A stretch of 64,000 nt of DNA, taken from Acarospora socialis. Taxonomy: Eukaryota > Ascomycota > Lecanoromycetes > Acarosporales > Acarosporaceae. Below, piece by piece: positions 24,501 to 34,513 of the stretch; positions within the stretch are counted from its first letter, which is position 1, and each line of letters starts with the position of its first letter. The notes beneath the pieces are model-generated. The model ran no database searches and had not been told where the DNA came from. It was given only the letters and a program-made list of their open reading frames with translations. The stretch covers positions 124,001 through 188,000 of the forward strand of contig JAMYGW020000013.1 of the NCBI GenBank assembly GCA_025617375.2. Direction: 5' to 3'. The position numbers and the translations under genes are program-made.

Positions 24501-25117
24501 CACAGGCCGCAGCAAATGTCGTTTAGAAAATCCGTCGGATCGAACAATGTCGCTGTGTTTACTATGCCATGTTTAGAAAAGTAACTCGAAGTGCATTCAG
24601 GTAATCTGCCGAAACTCCGGGTTGCCGCTGCAATGGCTGATTGATTGCTGGCAGTGCTTGAAGTACATGGATACCCATACAGGAGACCGTCCACTGTTTT
24701 AAAGCTAAGGCATTCGGTAGTGGACGAAGACCGCGCGAGGTGTGATGAAGAAGTTGTGTTAGAGGGTAAGGAAGTCGTCGGATCAAAAGACGGAGACTGC
24801 TTGGTGCTTGACAAAGAGGTTATTGTGGAAGACAACAGAGTCGTCGTCGGAGTAAGAGATGTAGACTGCTTTGTACTTGATACAGAGGTTATTGTGGTGG
24901 ACAATAAAGTCGTTGGTGCCCGTGTAGTGTTGCTATATATCGCCGCAGAAACTGCACAATAGTATGTATCAGTAGGGAACAATCGTCTATCCTGCTTGAT
25001 ACCCAATTTGTGGCATCAAGCAGGTTTCTCCGCGAGTAAGTTGACCATACCAATCATGAGATGACCTATACTCCATGAAAGAAACAGCGAAGAAAGAATG
25101 TACCGTGGCTCAGCCAT
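21536..25117 (-). CDS. Secreted repeat-bearing surface protein, probable GPI anchor
   Basis: Two exons, 25117-25051 and 24951-21536, join in phase 1 to give 1160 residues. The first exon was found by extending upstream: MAEPRYILSSLFLSWSIGHL reads on into MIVSAA, a plausible signal peptide spliced to the long frame. Order: Ser/Thr-rich stretch with short repeats (about 30-75), a cysteine-containing domain (about 85-350), a long Pro/Asn/Gln-rich linker, then about seven 59-residue repeats (FTVGGQTFTANPTGF, IAGTSVLPGGPAVTISGT, SLGSSGLVIGTSTIPL). A hydrophobic tail (VPLGLLVGLSGVSALGL) suits a GPI signal. Architecture suggests a cell-wall glycoprotein or adhesin, which is inference. The repeat type is common in filamentous ascomycetes and has no established function that I know of. 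Confidence 0.8.
21690..22965 (-). repeat. About seven tandem coding repeats, period near 177 bp
   Basis: In-frame repeats within the surface-protein gene. Each encodes (Y/F)T(V/I)GGQ(S/T)FTxxPTGF, AGTSxxPGGPxxTISG, SLGxSGLVIGTSTIPLP. Divergence is highest in the N-terminal copies, and the C-terminal three are most alike. Confidence 0.85.
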
Positions 25118-26280
25118 AACGAGAGAACTTCACGGGTTGAGCGAACGAGGACTGGAAAGCCAGCACGATTGAAGAGTGAAGGAATAACCCAATATATGTG
25201 TGCAACCCACCACCCAGTGAGAAGCCCGGGCATGCCGAATTCAGCGTCCGGGATATCGCGAGCAGCGGCATGAGGGCAGGCGTACCTTACTTGTAGGGCT
25301 GGCGTTAAGCAGATACATACTCGGCCCCCACCAAGTCCTCATGTATCCGGTGAATGATTGGAGACTTGAAGCCTTTGCTAACAGTAAGCCGAAGCAAATC
25401 TGAAGAATGCAACAGTAACGCAGCCATTTGTGGAGTACCGGTCTCCCATGTCCTTGCAAATTGACTGTTGGCTGCATGCTCTGACACAACGGACGAGAAC
25501 TAGAAAATCAATTTGAAGGACTTAACGGCTCTTCCATCAGCTAAGTTTCGCACTCGGGACTCGATATGAAAGGAAGCACGCAAGGTCTCAACTTGGGGGC
25601 CGTGCCGCAGATCGCCTTAGTTCTTCAGCTGGCCAGGGAAGATGGAAAGTAAGAGTCCCTTGGTATGGTAAAGAGAAAGTCTGCGAAGGAAACACTAAGG
25701 AAATGCTTGATATATTTAGCAGTCAATCACAGGCTATTGTTTTCTTCATAGCTCTGCCCCAAGGCTAGATGTAGCCTTGATGCTTACAAGCCCGCGCTTG
25801 TGATCTCTCAGCACTCATATTGAGCGCTCAATTGGTGATGCCTACCCTATGAATGCCTGCAATCAGTAGACAGCTCATAGTCCACTATCTTAGGACACGA
25901 TGTAACGTTCAACTCTGTACGACAGGATTACGTCCCGAATAATCCAACATCCGGGGTCGCTGGGTCTGTAAGCGCGCTGGTTTGCGCTACTGCCGCTTTA
26001 GCGCAATCTGCAAGGCTTGTGGAACTCTGATGCCTGTGGAGTACTCGTACGAAGCGACCTAATTCATACCGTACCACGTTACCTACACAACCATGACAGG
26101 GCCGAGGACTCTACTCTAAGTCTCGGTCAATGTACCGAGGCCAGTTGAAAGCTTATTGTCCATGTGCGTACAACTAAGCTTCCGTTAACCTAAACATGTG
26201 GTTGATGGCCCCCAACCAATTACATCTTCCAGGAAAAATGAGCTGAACCGTGTAAGCACTAAGACACACCTACGCCATTG
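25118..26280. other. Intergenic region
   Basis: About 1.1 kb with no supported gene. It includes the promoter side of the surface-protein gene and the 3' flank of the monooxygenase. Small open frames near 25241-25489 have no recognisable features. Confidence 0.45.
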
Positions 26281-27762
26281 TCAATCACCAGGTACTTGAT
26301 GAGCGCCCATCTTCGCTGCTGGGCCGTCCATCAGCCTTTTCCAGTCGTGGGACTTCAGGGTCTGATCGACTGAGAGTTGAGTTTCCTTGGATGCACGGCC
26401 TCGCATGCTCTCATCATAATCATCAATCATATGGCGCAATTCCGTCTCGCCTTGGGCCACCTTCACAAGGCCTTCCACGAGGTCGGCGGCATCATGTAAG
26501 GCAAGATTCAGTCCTTGACCTCGGTCTGTCGATGCCACATTAGTCTGCCCTGGTGCCTGATCAGGTAAGCACTTACGCGGGGGTATCGCATGCGCCGCAT
26601 CACCGGCCAGCGTGACTCTGCCTCCGTGGTTATTCCAAGGTACAATTTGCCAATAGGTACATGCATCGGCAGGAACCCGAGTGTCATCCTTTACCCACAA
26701 GCCAGCAGACCTCCATGGCTCTGCCCAGTGTTGCGCGCTTTGTTTGACATAACGTACTCTTCCGGTATGATCTTCGTTTTCTGGAAGTGGGTGGCCTGAC
26801 CAACTAAGAACTAGCTGAAATTTCCATGTCTCCGGTTTCTCTACGTCGGGAACGTCTTGTACTACGACAGATTTAGCCAATGTTCGAGTGTGCCGGGTAT
26901 GGTTACTTACTCGACATCCAGAACATCTCGCTGGTATCGGGATGGTAGGCGACCTTGAACATTGGATGAAGCAGCTGCAGATGAAGGGCTTGCTCAGCTG
27001 TGTATGTCTGTGTGAAGTTGGACATGGTGATAGGGGTCTTGGTGAGCTGTGCCGTCTTATCGCCAACGAGGAGCCTTCGAACAGCTGACTTTGCCCCGTC
27101 ACAACCAATGAGGATATTCCCGGTGATTTCTGTGCCGTCCGCAAATCTAGCACTGACAGAAATATCTTCGTATGTGATATCAACGAGCGTTTTACCGTAC
27201 TATGGCTCACAATGGTCAGCCAGAACTCGACCGAGTAATTCAATCCTGGTAGTAATGCTTACATGAACATCAAGCCCCTCACAGAACAGCTCTCGCATCT
27301 TCTTTCGGCTCACCCGCACCGGGTTGTCCGCATGCATCTGGTAGAGCAACTCGCCAGTCTTACCGTTATAACAGGGAAGAAAATCATCTATGCCAGGCGT
27401 GGCGTCGTAGTACTCATTACATCGAATTTTCCGTAATTGCCCTTGTAGCTCTTCAGGGAGACATCGGAAGATATGCTGAGTTCCCCAGTGCAAGAGCATA
27501 CCCCAGTCCCGCGGTCGTGATGAATAGAGCTCTGCAGTTTCCCGCTCAAGGATGATGTTCGAAATACCAGCCTACGCCAGGCATCAGAAGCGTATAGGAA
27601 ACACAAGGTGGTCATCCAGTACCCGTTTCAGACCTTGGGCGATCAGAAGCCCCGTCGTCCCTATGGTCAAATTCCAGCAAACAGTATCATAAGTGACTGT
27701 AGACCGGTCTTACCGGCACCGACTATGATCACATGCAACGCTTTCCCAGCGTCTGATGCCAT
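26281..27762 (-). CDS. FAD-dependent aromatic monooxygenase (salicylate hydroxylase/PHBH-like)
   Basis: Group A flavoprotein monooxygenase, which uses NAD(P)H and O2 to hydroxylate an aromatic or polyketide substrate. The substrate is unknown. Six exons join in frame with canonical sites: 27762-27714, 27660-27623, 27571-27263, 27199-26911, 26861-26577 and 26525-26281, giving 404 residues. FAD dinucleotide motif HVIIVGAGTTGLLIA (Gly15-x-Gly17-x-x-Gly20). The second NAD(P)H/FAD motif is GCDGAKSAVR (Asp166-Gly167). The ribityl-binding GD motif GDAAHAIPPHRGQGLN starts at Gly315. Introns of 49-63 nt are typical. The gene looks whole despite its fragmented appearance. Neighbours do not form an obvious biosynthetic cluster. 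Confidence 0.9.
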
Positions 27763-28915
27763 TGACCTTGAGGCGTAGATCAGAGATCAAGGATATATGA
27801 AAGAAACTCGATAACTTTGAGATCACAAACACTCCGATCTCGAGATATTGGCGGATATTGTAGCCGAAAGAGCGAGGTGGGAACGGTTTACAGGTACCAA
27901 AGAGATCGAAGAACGCAACGACAATGTATACTCGAGTGTCCGAAAGGCCGAGAGCCTTGAAGATGCCTGCGCACGGGTCCAAAACGGATTGATCCAGTGA
28001 AGGCCCGGGTCCAGAAGGAAGAAAGCAGTGGTGCTATGCCCGGAATAACAGTACCTTATAAGTAGCCTGCAAGATTCCCTGTTGGTTGGCGGGCACTGAT
28101 CTTAACACTGTCGACCAGCAAGGACAGATAGCGCTGCTGCACCGTGGGCCCCTCATCTTGTGGACCACTCGCAGCGCTTGAACAGCAGCGGGAAGATTGT
28201 GGCACCGCTCACATTTCTTGAGGGCCCCCACTAAGGTAAGCCCAAAAAGAATCCTTCGTAAGAGAAGCTTCGCACCTTTGTGGGCAGTAGTTGCTTCACT
28301 AATGCACTGTAACAACATCGAACGTCGCGCTGGTGGACTAAGGTAGGTATCCTATGTGAGCCTGAATCTTATCTTATCTTTGTTATCTTAGTCCAGCGGT
28401 ATCTATCTAAGCTCCCGCAGCTTTGACAGCTTCCTTTCCTCTTAACCCTAATATTTACTCGAACATGTACCGCGTGATAGCGTGGCCGACATCATCAAGC
28501 ATCTCCGAAAACTATCATCGCCAGTCTTCTGAAACAAGAGTCTACTTGATTCACGACCCTCTCAACATGGCATCCATACCAGCTGAAACTCACCGAAGCG
28601 GTCATTGGCCTTAGCGGACCCTATAGAGATGCAACCACCATGATGACAGTAGAATAAACTACTGAACGAACAGTGGCAGAAGTCTTATACGGTTTTGGGC
28701 ATTTAGGGAAGACAAATATTGTATGACTGAACCCCGGCCCCCTCACGGCCCACAAGCTAAGCTCTGACTCACAGCAGATTCAGACGTGTGTAGAGTATAA
28801 ATGCGCAACGGATACTCGACGCTTCCCAGGAAGACACCTTATTGCCATAAATTTGATTAAACTACCGGAATCATTCAAAACCCGAACGTAACGCAGGTTA
28901 CCGGCAACAGAGAGC
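27763..28915. other. Intergenic region between divergent genes
   Basis: Holds the promoters of the monooxygenase (-) and the RNA cyclase (+). A 94-codon minus-strand frame with ATG at 28318 contains several cysteines (KKCERCHNL) but no recognised domain and no splice partner, so I do not call it a gene. Confidence 0.4.
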
Positions 28916-30286
28916 ATGGCAAAGGACACGGCATCTTCCCCTCCAACCATCCAAATTGATGGCACAACACTCGAAGGCGGAGGCCAACTCGCGCGACTAG
29001 CCCTTTCGCTATCCTCTCTTACTAGTATACCGATCCACATAACCTCCATCCGTGGCAATCGTTCGCGAGACGGCGGGCTCAAAGGCTCGCACTTAGCGGC
29101 CGTCGAGTTCCTCGCCCGAGCGTGTGGCGCTAGAACAGAAGGGATGGAATTGAAGTCGAAAGACTTGCTCTTCGAGCCCTGCCTCGACGAGGATGAAAGA
29201 TTAATACGCGGACATACCCACTGGTGGAAGAACGTAAAAGACCAACAAGGCAACACCGTCTGCAGAGCAATCGAGATCAATCAAAAGACACCCGGCAGCA
29301 TCTTCCTCGTCTTTCAAGCCCTACTCCCTTACCTCATCTTCTCCTCCACCAGCACCAACGATCGACCCCCCAACAAACCCCTCCCCATAACCCTAACCAT
29401 CCACGGCGGCACCAACGTCTCCGCCAGTCCAAGCCTCGAATACACCCAACAAGTCCTCCTCCCGACCCTGCACCGCATCGGCCTCCCACCCCTAGCCCTC
29501 GCCCTGCACCGCCGCGGCTGGACCCACGGCCCCACGCAACTCGGCAGCGCAACCTTCACCCTCACCCCGTTATCTCCAGGCGCGCACCTCCCCGCCTTCT
29601 CGCTCGCGCGCCACGGCCCATCCGACACCGTCGCAGCCGTCCACGTCTCCATCCTCGCTCCCTCCCCGACCGCACGCGCACAGATCCGCAGCAGCGTCAC
29701 GGCCGCCATCCGCGCGCGATGGGACTCCGAAGAGATCATGGTCGACTTTCCCGTCGACGAGGACTCCGGGCACGCGAACCGGCTGTATCTCCTCCTCGTA
29801 GCCGAGACGAGGAGCGGATGTCGGCTGGGGCGCGACTGGCTGTACGATCGGAAGATCGCGGACGTCGAAGACGCGGTCGAGGTGCTGGTGAAGAAGGTAG
29901 TGGCCGATCTGTGGAGCGAGGTGCAGGCGGGCGGGGCGGTCGACAGCTTGATGGAAGATCAGCTCGTCGTGTTCGCGGCGTTGGCGAGGGGTCGGAGTTT
30001 CGTTCAGTCTTTTGGCTTTGCGGACGCCGACGGTGGGGATGAGGCTGATGACGAGGTTGCAGAGGCAGAGGGGGAAGGACGACGGAAACGGGGAAAGGGA
30101 GAAAGGGAACGGACGTTGCATACGCGAACGGCGCAGTGGGTCGCGACTCAGGTCTTGGATGTAGCTTTTGAGGACCGGGACGGGGCTTGTGAGGGCGTGG
30201 GGCTTGTTGTGGGTGAAAGGCAGCTGCGCATGGGGTCAGGGGAAGGGCTGGCGGATGAGATGGAGGTGTTACGGCTGGATGGGTGA
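28916..30286 (+). CDS. RNA 3'-terminal phosphate cyclase (RtcA type)
   Basis: Converts an RNA 3'-phosphate to a 2',3'-cyclic phosphate using ATP. Single exon, 456 residues, ATG preceding IQIDGTTLEGGGQLARLALS. Family motifs: IRGNRSRDGGLKGSHLAAVE, PGSIFLVFQALLPYL, then LTIHGGTNVSASPSLEY and LLPTLHRIG. The late DQLVVFAALARG block is present. The catalytic-histidine region appears as TLHTRTAQWVA with His402, which favours an active RtcA-type cyclase over the inactive Rcl1 of ribosome biogenesis. A charged insertion (Glu/Asp/Lys/Arg-rich, about residues 370-400) separates the last two blocks, making the protein longer than bacterial RtcA (about 340). Confidence 0.9.
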   Translation: MAKDTASSPPTIQIDGTTLEGGGQLARLALSLSSLTSIPIHITSIRGNRSRDGGLKGSHLAAVEFLARACGARTEGMELKSKDLLFEPCLDEDERLIRGHTHWWKNVKDQQGNTVCRAIEINQKTPGSIFLVFQALLPYLIFSSTSTNDRPPNKPLPITLTIHGGTNVSASPSLEYTQQVLLPTLHRIGLPPLALALHRRGWTHGPTQLGSATFTLTPLSPGAHLPAFSLARHGPSDTVAAVHVSILAPSPTARAQIRSSVTAAIRARWDSEEIMVDFPVDEDSGHANRLYLLLVAETRSGCRLGRDWLYDRKIADVEDAVEVLVKKVVADLWSEVQAGGAVDSLMEDQLVVFAALARGRSFVQSFGFADADGGDEADDEVAEAEGEGRRKRGKGERERTLHTRTAQWVATQVLDVAFEDRDGACEGVGLVVGERQLRMGSGEGLADEMEVLRLDG

Positions 30287-31253
30287 TGGATTTTAGATAT
30301 TGATATGTGATATGTGACAGTTATAACAACGAGTATTGGAAACTGATCGGAAGGCCCTATCACCTCGTGGACACCACAACCTCTATAAAGTGAGGTCGAG
30401 GCGAAGTATGTAGACCGGATGGTGGCGGATCTGTAGTCCAATGAATGGATTAGAGGTTTGAAGCGTGAGAGAGGTAGATATAAGCTAGGGCAGGGTTCGG
30501 TGGCTAATGCTGGGTAGGGGTGGCTGTATAGGGTTGTGAGAAATTGGTGTCGCTGTTGACTGATTGCGTTGATGGGTGAAAGAGGCCTGGAGAGCAATGA
30601 TTCGGTTGTGGATGAGGATATGATGTCTGGATTACATGACTGAGATCTGCCTCTTCTGTTACGGTTGGCGCAGATGGCACCGAGGTGAGGGCCTCCAAGC
30701 AGCTATTCTGGCGGACTTTTGACCAAAACACAGATAGCAAGTTCAAAGAAATATGAGAAGACATGAGAATGCTGGTCTGTTGTGCAGAGAGCTACATGTA
30801 GAACAAGGCTTGCCGTGTCGGAAGTGCCATACCCTGTTTTTCTTATGGAAATGTTGTAGTCAGGTGCGAATAGCGTAGCCACTGCATCATGAATCAACTG
30901 CTTTTCAGAACCGTAGTGTGAGGTTATGTCCCGAACGTTAATGGCCACTAAGCACAACCATCCAAGCAGCACCGGCAGAGGGTTCCTGGAAAAGAAGTAC
31001 AAAGCGGTGAGCAGAACTGTACGCCGTCCCAAAGCTTTCCTGTTCACATAGAGAATTCCAATGCCTTGACAAGATTCAGTTCGTTAGCTAAAGATATGTT
31101 CCCTTACTTGAATAACCAATAATCCGTAGCAAAGTATCGGGGCCGTTAGATTCGCCAATATGACCGAAGTCGTACACCCTCCCGTTGTTGGATCAAAGGC
31201 TTGGGTGGCGCACATTTCTACTCATACCTTCGTAATCCTACAGGCCAAACAAC
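30287..31253. other. Intergenic region with a possible membrane-protein remnant
   Basis: On the minus strand, 31221 to about 31110 reads MCATQAFDPTTGG with LANLTAPILCYGLLVIQ up to a gtaagg donor. A second open stretch, 31062-30703, reads GIGILYVNRKALGRR then FFSRNPLPVLLGWLCL. Together they resemble a polytopic membrane protein, but no canonical splice joins them in frame. I therefore treat it as a broken gene or chance frames rather than a CDS. Confidence 0.3.
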
Positions 31254-33593
31254 CTAAAGAATGAGTATCCACCATCCGGGGAGGGAGGAAACGTGCTCGA
31301 GGGCGCACTTGTCACAGCAATCCCTCGTGCGAAGCATTGCTTCACGCTTTATACTAGGATCTTTCGAACGGGTCGTCGCAGCGGCATTTCCAACAGCCAG
31401 CCATCTGAGAGAGGCATCGCCCCGAGTCAAAAAGATAACGATACGTTGAGGGTAAGGGCCTGCAGTGGCCCAGCCTAGAAGAGCCAATGCGTCTGAACCG
31501 AGGTCTAGTGGACTTTCCGGGGTGGGTTCGGGTTCATGGGCGCATGTAGGGGTCAAGAGAGTCTCCCAGACGTCATTGTGCATGTATCGACAGGTCGCCC
31601 AATCTTCAACTGGGGGTATATTGAAGCTCTCTAATCCGGAACGGGGCACTGGCTCCAACGTAAACATAAGAGTCATCTCGAACTGCTGGGCTCGGGTGGT
31701 CCAATACTCGCTGCGACGGGTGACTTGCACCACGGCTCTTGGAAGACAAGATTCTGTCTCCTCGGGTGGCTCACGGTAAACTTGAGGGAGATCTGGTAGA
31801 AAGTCGTAGTAACCATCATCGATCCGTTGTTTACGTTCATTTGTTCTGGCATTTGTCGGGACGCCTTTTCGAATATGGATCAGGTGGGGCTGAACTTCTG
31901 CTGGATCTTTGTCTCCAGTCGTGTCGAGAAACACACTCCACCCAAAGTCGCTCCTAAGAAAGCTCGTTCGTGAATCTGCACTTAAGTCCCACTCATCGTT
32001 GCGCTGATACGAGATATCAAGAGATAACAGGTGTATGATTCCATTGGAAATTGACACGGGCGCAATCTCAGCTCGTGTGTTAGGGCTCTCGCATATCTCG
32101 TTCATCTGCTGCATCATTTCTTGGAAATCGTGATCGAGAAGGATTGGCATCTCTGCGCAGCTCTCAACATCGACGACGAACGCGAAAAGAAGAACAATCC
32201 TGGCCCAGCGTTGGATGTGACTGAGCAGGGCCTTAGGTTCCAAATGTGAAACATTCTCCATCGCGGCTTTCTTGAGAAAGCTAGCGATACTCCCTGGTAC
32301 TGTATAATCATCTAGAACTGAGTCATTCAAGCATTCAACCAAAGAAGTTACAGCAGCGGGATCATGTCTGATACCCGCGAAAATGACCCTGGATGATGCC
32401 AGTACTCTCCAAGCCTCCAGTTGAATACCATGTCGTGGTAGGCTTTCAAACTCATGTTCCCCTCGGTGAATAGGGTCAAGCTTTCGGTCCAGTCGGCGGG
32501 AAACATGAATGGCGAGGGCAGTTACCAAATTTACCGAGTTTTTGTAAACTGGGTCATGTTCCGGAGTGATATGCCTGAGATTGAACGTGCGATATAGACA
32601 GACAGTGCCGTAACCCAAAAGAGGATGACGATCATATGAGCTCCGTATTTCTATACGGCCGCCTCCTTGCTCGTCCGGAGACGACTGTAGGATTACAGAC
32701 ATGTCCTGATCGAGAAGTCGTATATTGGGTTGCTGCCTACAACAGAAGCCGATAAGGTTGTGTGATATGTTTCCTGAGTGATCTTCGCACTTCTGCCAGG
32801 AAATGATAACCTGGGGTGGCCCAGAGTCCCCGAAGAGAACATTCTTGTCTGATATCTTTCCACTGGCAACTGCAACCGTCAGGCCCAACACATAATGTGC
32901 CCAGACGATCAGAGTCAAACATCCTTTCTGGTCAGAGACAAGAATCTTTCTCTGATCGGGGAGGCTTTGAACAAGATATAGATAGTCCATGGCACCCAAC
33001 AGAACAGTGTCCGACAAGCCGACATAATCAGTATGAAAGCGGTAGTCTGGAATGCAACTGCGCAACTTGGCTTCAACTTGTTGCACGTAAAAGCTCCAGG
33101 CGAAGTTGCTGGATTGAGAACTGCACGCCGCCAACGTCGTAACGATACCCTCGAAGCCCGGATCGACGGAATCCTGAACGCTCATATCCGCTCGTTTCGC
33201 CAGACAGGAAGTAAGCATCGCTGCGAGTCTCTCACGAGTTTGCATCCAAGCTAGTAAAGACAGCTGGACCATAGTGGCAAAGTATCGCCGTTCCTTGAGC
33301 GCGCGATGCATCGTCGGGCCGGGTCCAGAATCCAGTCTGATCTCGCCTCCACGAGTGAGCGGAACAAACGTCTGCACCTTTACTGCGTCCCTGAATTCAT
33401 CCTCCAACTCTGGACTGATCCGGCCTCTTCCAAAGACAGCGGCAAGATCCTCTTCCACCACGATATCTGAGCCTGACCGTCGAAGCTCTCGAGCGAAATT
33501 GAGCAGTCGAGTACCCGCGGACTCAACAACTGTGCGGATGGGGAAGATGTTGGACAGCTCGAGCGCCAAGTTGAACTGCGCACTGAGCGACAT
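31254..33593 (-). CDS. Large fungal-specific protein of unknown function
   Basis: Single open exon. The ATG at 33593 (MSLSAQFNLALELSN) gives 779 residues, and an in-frame GTG-led extension upstream is unlikely to be used. I recognise no catalytic domain. The frame is clean, codon use is normal, and the protein appears soluble and mixed alpha/beta with no signal peptide. Its C-terminus has ALLGWATAGPYPQRIVIFLT, RGDASLRWLAVGN, and a cysteine pair (CCDKCALEH) before LPGWWILIL. I recall this tail from many uncharacterised filamentous-fungal proteins. Neighbouring HET-type gene and reductase give no firm hint of function. The related direct repeat at 33712-33960 lies in its promoter. Confidence 0.75.
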   Translation of the reverse strand: MSLSAQFNLALELSNIFPIRTVVESAGTRLLNFARELRRSGSDIVVEEDLAAVFGRGRISPELEDEFRDAVKVQTFVPLTRGGEIRLDSGPGPTMHRALKERRYFATMVQLSLLAWMQTRERLAAMLTSCLAKRADMSVQDSVDPGFEGIVTTLAACSSQSSNFAWSFYVQQVEAKLRSCIPDYRFHTDYVGLSDTVLLGAMDYLYLVQSLPDQRKILVSDQKGCLTLIVWAHYVLGLTVAVASGKISDKNVLFGDSGPPQVIISWQKCEDHSGNISHNLIGFCCRQQPNIRLLDQDMSVILQSSPDEQGGGRIEIRSSYDRHPLLGYGTVCLYRTFNLRHITPEHDPVYKNSVNLVTALAIHVSRRLDRKLDPIHRGEHEFESLPRHGIQLEAWRVLASSRVIFAGIRHDPAAVTSLVECLNDSVLDDYTVPGSIASFLKKAAMENVSHLEPKALLSHIQRWARIVLLFAFVVDVESCAEMPILLDHDFQEMMQQMNEICESPNTRAEIAPVSISNGIIHLLSLDISYQRNDEWDLSADSRTSFLRSDFGWSVFLDTTGDKDPAEVQPHLIHIRKGVPTNARTNERKQRIDDGYYDFLPDLPQVYREPPEETESCLPRAVVQVTRRSEYWTTRAQQFEMTLMFTLEPVPRSGLESFNIPPVEDWATCRYMHNDVWETLLTPTCAHEPEPTPESPLDLGSDALALLGWATAGPYPQRIVIFLTRGDASLRWLAVGNAAATTRSKDPSIKREAMLRTRDCCDKCALEHVSSLPGWWILIL

Positions 33594-34513
33594 GTTGAAC
33601 GTCGAGTTTCCTGATCCGTTCTCATGAGTATCGAGACAGAGAGCCCTCGTCGGCACAGTCGGTCCTGTTCGTAGGCGTCAACAATATGACAACACCACTA
33701 TCACGCACGGGTCGTCATATCTATGTAGAATCATAATAGAAGACACGCTGACACAGGCGAAGGAGTAGGAGCAAGATATTGATCTTGCGCATAGCCTCAA
33801 ATGACGAGGCTGAAGTCGCACAGCAACAGACTCTAGCCTCTTCCGTCCATTGGCAGGATACTGTATACCGTGGACCTGCCATGCGTGTTGCATTGGCAAG
33901 GCTGAGCTTCGATTCGATACTCTGTCTCCAGGCACCAATCAGTAGACTTTGCCAGTGATATGTTAACCTTGTATAGGTGGTGTCTCTACAGGAGATGTCA
34001 CCCTCTCGAGAATATATCTTAGTGTTGCAAGTCACGAAAAACTGATGTTATTAGCAGTGATACGGTTAGGCACTGAACAGTCTCAGAGAGCCGTTTTTCC
34101 TGCAAGATATCTTACTACCTTCTGAAATGGGACAAAGACGGCAACAGAGCGGTGCAGTGGAACAGGGGAACCGTTTTCCTCGCTACACGGTGTGATAACG
34201 GAGTTGATATGGCAAGCTGCTGGTGGTATGATGTTATCCTACCATAGCCTGCAAATTCGTCTACATGACGTTGAGGATGATGTAATCAATTCTAGCAGTC
34301 GACGACTCTTTGAGACTCGAAGGAAAGCTCGATGTCTCAAGATAAGCTGCTCTATCGCAGTAGATTTTTCTGACATGATAATCTTATCATAGGAGATCAA
34401 GCCACGGTCAATACAAAGTGTTTAGGGTCATTTCAACTTTGCGAGCCAGCTTGCTAGCTATTATTATCGCTCGGTACGAGTGAGGAATGGTATCATCGAC
34501 TTGGCTTTTGGCT
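33594..34513. other. Intergenic region with direct repeat
   Basis: No gene is supported. Contains the first copy of a diverged direct repeat (33712-33960), then AT-rich DNA with no recognised site. Confidence 0.45.
33712..33960. repeat. Diverged direct repeat, copy 1
   Basis: Shares with 35957-36090, in the same orientation, the blocks gtcatcatatctatgt-like, gaggctgaagtcg..cag, ctctagcctcttc, caaggctgagcttcgat and caggcaccaatcagtag. Copy 1 has two insertions relative to copy 2. Lies upstream of the unknown-function gene. Confidence 0.6.

Noticed and set aside
26281-28000. Secondary-metabolite cluster around the FAD monooxygenase
   Set aside because: No polyketide synthase, NRPS, terpene cyclase, pathway regulator or transporter adjacent; neighbours are housekeeping or structural genes.
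28034-28318. Cysteine-containing 94-codon minus frame as a zinc-finger gene
   Set aside because: Cysteine spacing fits no known zinc-binding pattern and there is no partner exon.
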